Shown here: piece after piece, positions 5,162 through 7,130 of the stretch
Position numbering within the stretch: the stretch's first letter is position 1
How the letters are laid out: each line of letters begins with the position of its first letter
Assembly (NCBI GenBank): GCA_002451015.1
Contig: DKBB01000013.1
Coordinates: 5,176-12,305 of the forward strand
Source of the DNA: Acidobacteria bacterium UBA6911
GTDB lineage: Bacteria > Acidobacteriota > UBA6911
Direction of reading: 5' to 3'
Length of the DNA: 7,130 bases
Notes under the pieces: model-generated
What the model was told of the DNA's origin: nothing
The model's database searches: none
Seen by the model: the letters and a program-made list of their open reading frames with translations, nothing else
Position numbers and translations under genes: made by a program

Positions 5162-7130
5162 TCAATCCCTTATAAGCGCCCGTCGGAGTGCGTCCATAAT
5201 CTTGTGAACGAAAATGATTTTCATTTCACCCGGCAATTGCCGGGAAATTTCCTGCAGGTCCTTCTTATTCCGGCCGGGAAGCATCACCGTGAGCACTCCG
5301 TTGCGATGAGCCGCAAGAATTTTTTCCTTGATTCCTCCGACAGGAAGGACGGCGCCCCTGAGGGTGATTTCCCCGGTCATGGCGATGTTTCGATGCACCG
5401 GAAATCCCGTACATGCTGAAATTAAAGCCGAAACAAGGGCGATGCCGGCGGAGGGACCGTCTTTCGGAATGGAACCTTCCGGAATATGAATATGAAAATC
5501 GTGGATGGAGAAGTAGTCTTCAGGGATTCCATACTGTTTTGCGTGGGCGCGTGCATAGCTGAGGGCGGCATAGGCCGATTCTTTCATGACATCCCCCATT
5601 TGCCCTGTTAGGATCAAATTTCCCTTGCCGTTCATCGCCTGTGCCTCAATGAACAGGATTTCCCCGCCTGCCGGCGTCCAGGCCAGCCCCGTGACGATTC
5701 CGACCTGGTCGTTTAAAAGACGTTCTTCCGGTATGTTTGCCGGAGTGCCTAAAAAATTTCTGAGTTTGGCGGCTGTCATGACGACAGGTTTGCGGCGCCC
5801 CTGCGCGATTCTCATCGTGACTTTACGGCATATCGCCGCAATCTGGCGCTCGAGATTTCTCAGGCCCGCTTCACGGGTATACCCGCGGATAATGGAACGG
5901 ACAATGGGTTCCGGGATGGACAGATCCTTGCGGGTCAGGCCATGGGCGTCTACCTGTTTGGGAAGGATATGTCGCTGGGCGATAACGGCCTTTTCCTCCT
6001 CCGTGTAGCCTGTCAGGTAAATCACCTCCATCCGGTCCCGGAATGCAGGCTGAATCGTATCCATCATATTGGCCGTGGTTATGAACAGGACCTTGGAAAG
6101 ATCGAAGGAAACTCCGAGGTAATTGTCCCGAAAAGTATTATTCTGTTCCGGGTCGAGGACTTCCAGCAACGCGGAGGAAGGATCGCCCCTAAACGTGGCT
6201 CCGAGCTTGTCCACCTCGTCCATCATAAAAACAGGATTATTGAATTTCGCCTGGTGTATTCCCTGAATGATCCTGCCCGGCATCGCACCCACGTAGGTCC
6301 TTCGGTGGCCCCGGATTTCGGCTTCATCGTGGACGCCTCCCAGGCTTAAATGGACGAAGGATTTTCCCAGCGCCCGGGCGATCGATTTCCCCAGGGAAGT
6401 TTTGCCTGTTCCGGGAGGGCCGACGAAGCAGAGGATCGGGCTCTTGCTGTCCTGCTTGAGTTTTCTTACGGCGAGGTGTTCGAGGATCCTCTCTTTGACC
6501 TTTTTCAATCCGTAATGATCTTGGTCCAGAATCCGGCGTGCTTCCTTCAGATTCAGGTTGTCCTCCGTCTGAACCTTCCAGGGAAGGGCGATCATCCAGT
6601 CCAGGTAGGTTCGAACCGTCGCGGCTTCCGCCAGGTCGGGGACCATATGCTCCAGTCGACGAACCTGACGGTCGAATTCCTCACGCGCCTCCCGCGGCAT
6701 ATTCGCTTCATTCGCCTTTATTATGTATTGCCGGATTTCTTCCGCAAGCTGGTTCCCTTCCCCCAACTGGCTTTGAATCGCTTTCAACTGCTGCCTCAGG
6801 AAGTATTCCCGTTGCCCTTTATCAATCTCGTCCTTTGCTTTGGTGTCGATTTGCTTTTGAACGGTCAGCAGTTCGATTTCCCGTGTAAGGAACTCGTGGA
6901 CACGCTGCAGTCTCTTTGAAGTGTCCAGGATGGAGAGAATCTCCTGGGCTTCCTCCAGTTTCAGCGACAGGTTCGAAGCGACCAGATCGGACAAACGGCC
7001 GGGATCGTCGAGGTTCGCCGCTATGATCAGTACTTCCTGGGATATGTTTTTTCCCAGAGCGACAACCGTATCGAGAGCGGAACCGACGTTTCGCATCAGG
7101 GCTTCAAGCTGCATGCCGGATATTTCTTTA
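5162..7130 (-). CDS. lon: ATP-dependent protease Lon (LonA), N-terminus outside the window
   Basis: Lon is a cytoplasmic hexameric AAA+ serine protease that degrades misfolded and selected regulatory proteins. The 655 visible residues lack roughly the first 120-150. The frame is open to the window edge (KEISG precedes the Met at 7114), so that Met is internal. Numbered from it, the sequence shows the helical end of the N-terminal region ([12 protein letters not shown], 103-114), Walker [10 protein letters not shown] (232-240), Walker B FMMDEVDK (296-303), TTAN (346-349) and a probable arginine finger at R361 in FRDRMEVI. The C-terminal protease domain has catalytic Ser555 in PKDGPSAG and Lys598 in GGIKEK, spaced 43 residues apart as in E. 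coli Lon (Ser679/Lys722). Everything needed for activity in this part is intact. The AAA+ segment reads TIQPAFRD where many Lon proteins have an I-P-x-P-L pattern. It is first in the lon-thiL-rnc order. Confidence 0.96.
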   Translation of the reverse strand, partial: KEISGMQLEALMRNVGSALDTVVALGKNISQEVLIIAANLDDPGRLSDLVASNLSLKLEEAQEILSILDTSKRLQRVHEFLTREIELLTVQKQIDTKAKDEIDKGQREYFLRQQLKAIQSQLGEGNQLAEEIRQYIIKANEANMPREAREEFDRQVRRLEHMVPDLAEAATVRTYLDWMIALPWKVQTEDNLNLKEARRILDQDHYGLKKVKERILEHLAVRKLKQDSKSPILCFVGPPGTGKTSLGKSIARALGKSFVHLSLGGVHDEAEIRGHRRTYVGAMPGRIIQGIHQAKFNNPVFMMDEVDKLGATFRGDPSSALLEVLDPEQNNTFRDNYLGVSFDLSKVLFITTANMMDTIQPAFRDRMEVIYLTGYTEEEKAVIAQRHILPKQVDAHGLTRKDLSIPEPIVRSIIRGYTREAGLRNLERQIAAICRKVTMRIAQGRRKPVVMTAAKLRNFLGTPANIPEERLLNDQVGIVTGLAWTPAGGEILFIEAQAMNGKGNLILTGQMGDVMKESAYAALSYARAHAKQYGIPEDYFSIHDFHIHIPEGSIPKDGPSAGIALVSALISACTGFPVHRNIAMTGEITLRGAVLPVGGIKEKILAAHRNGVLTVMLPGRNKKDLQEISRQLPGEMKIIFVHKIMDALRRALIRD
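5229..5244. repeat. Perfect 16-bp palindrome inside the 3' end of lon
   Basis: CCCGGCAATTGCCGGG is self-complementary over all 16 bases and encodes part of RQLPGE near the Lon C-terminus. A second dyad, GAAAAT-G-ATTTTC (5210-5222), lies immediately downstream in the direction of lon transcription. The pair may be coincidental codon use, or may form a stable mRNA structure near the 3' end. Confidence 0.35.

Noticed and set aside
7112..7114. Start of lon at the Met codon at 7114
   Set aside because: The frame is open to the window edge, and the visible protein begins well inside the Lon N-terminal region. The true start lies outside.

Overview
The window holds four complete genes and two partial ones from a bacterial chromosome of roughly balanced GC content. 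The gene families (a LonA protease, a thiamine-monophosphate kinase, an RNase III and a DUF4388/J-domain/TPR chimera) together suggest a Gram-negative bacterium of the Desulfobacterota (former Deltaproteobacteria) type, possibly a Syntrophia-like lineage. That placement is an inference from architecture, not a similarity search. I see no transposase, integrase, phage gene, CRISPR array, tRNA or rRNA.

Layout: (1) 1-263, minus strand, is the N-terminal part of an unrecognised coiled-coil protein that runs off the left edge. (2) 264-744 is a 481-bp divergent intergenic region containing several short palindromes and a plausible promoter for the rightward genes. (3) 745-2881, plus strand, is a probable two-gene unit: a DUF1684 lipoprotein, then 43 bp later a cytoplasmic protein with DUF4388, a J domain and TPR-like repeats. 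(4) 2882-3143 is a convergent intergenic gap without a convincing terminator. (5) 3144-7130, minus strand, reads lon (its 5' end lies outside the window), then thiL, then rnc. There are 184 bp between lon and thiL and 13 bp between thiL and rnc.

Functionally, the minus-strand block is housekeeping: ATP-dependent proteolysis, the last step of thiamine diphosphate synthesis, and double-stranded RNA processing. thiL and rnc are almost certainly co-transcribed. The plus-strand pair has no assigned pathway. The lipoprotein would be membrane-anchored, while the J-domain protein would be a cytosolic co-chaperone or scaffold.

The most interesting non-coding signal is a strong stem-loop at 3940-3987. 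It spans the 3' end of thiL and lies 57-91 nt upstream of the chosen rnc start, where an RNase III autoregulatory cleavage site would be expected by analogy with other bacteria. Second is a perfect 9-bp-arm palindrome filling the spacer of a candidate promoter (655-682) ahead of the lipoprotein gene. I found no clear evidence of a wholly new system.
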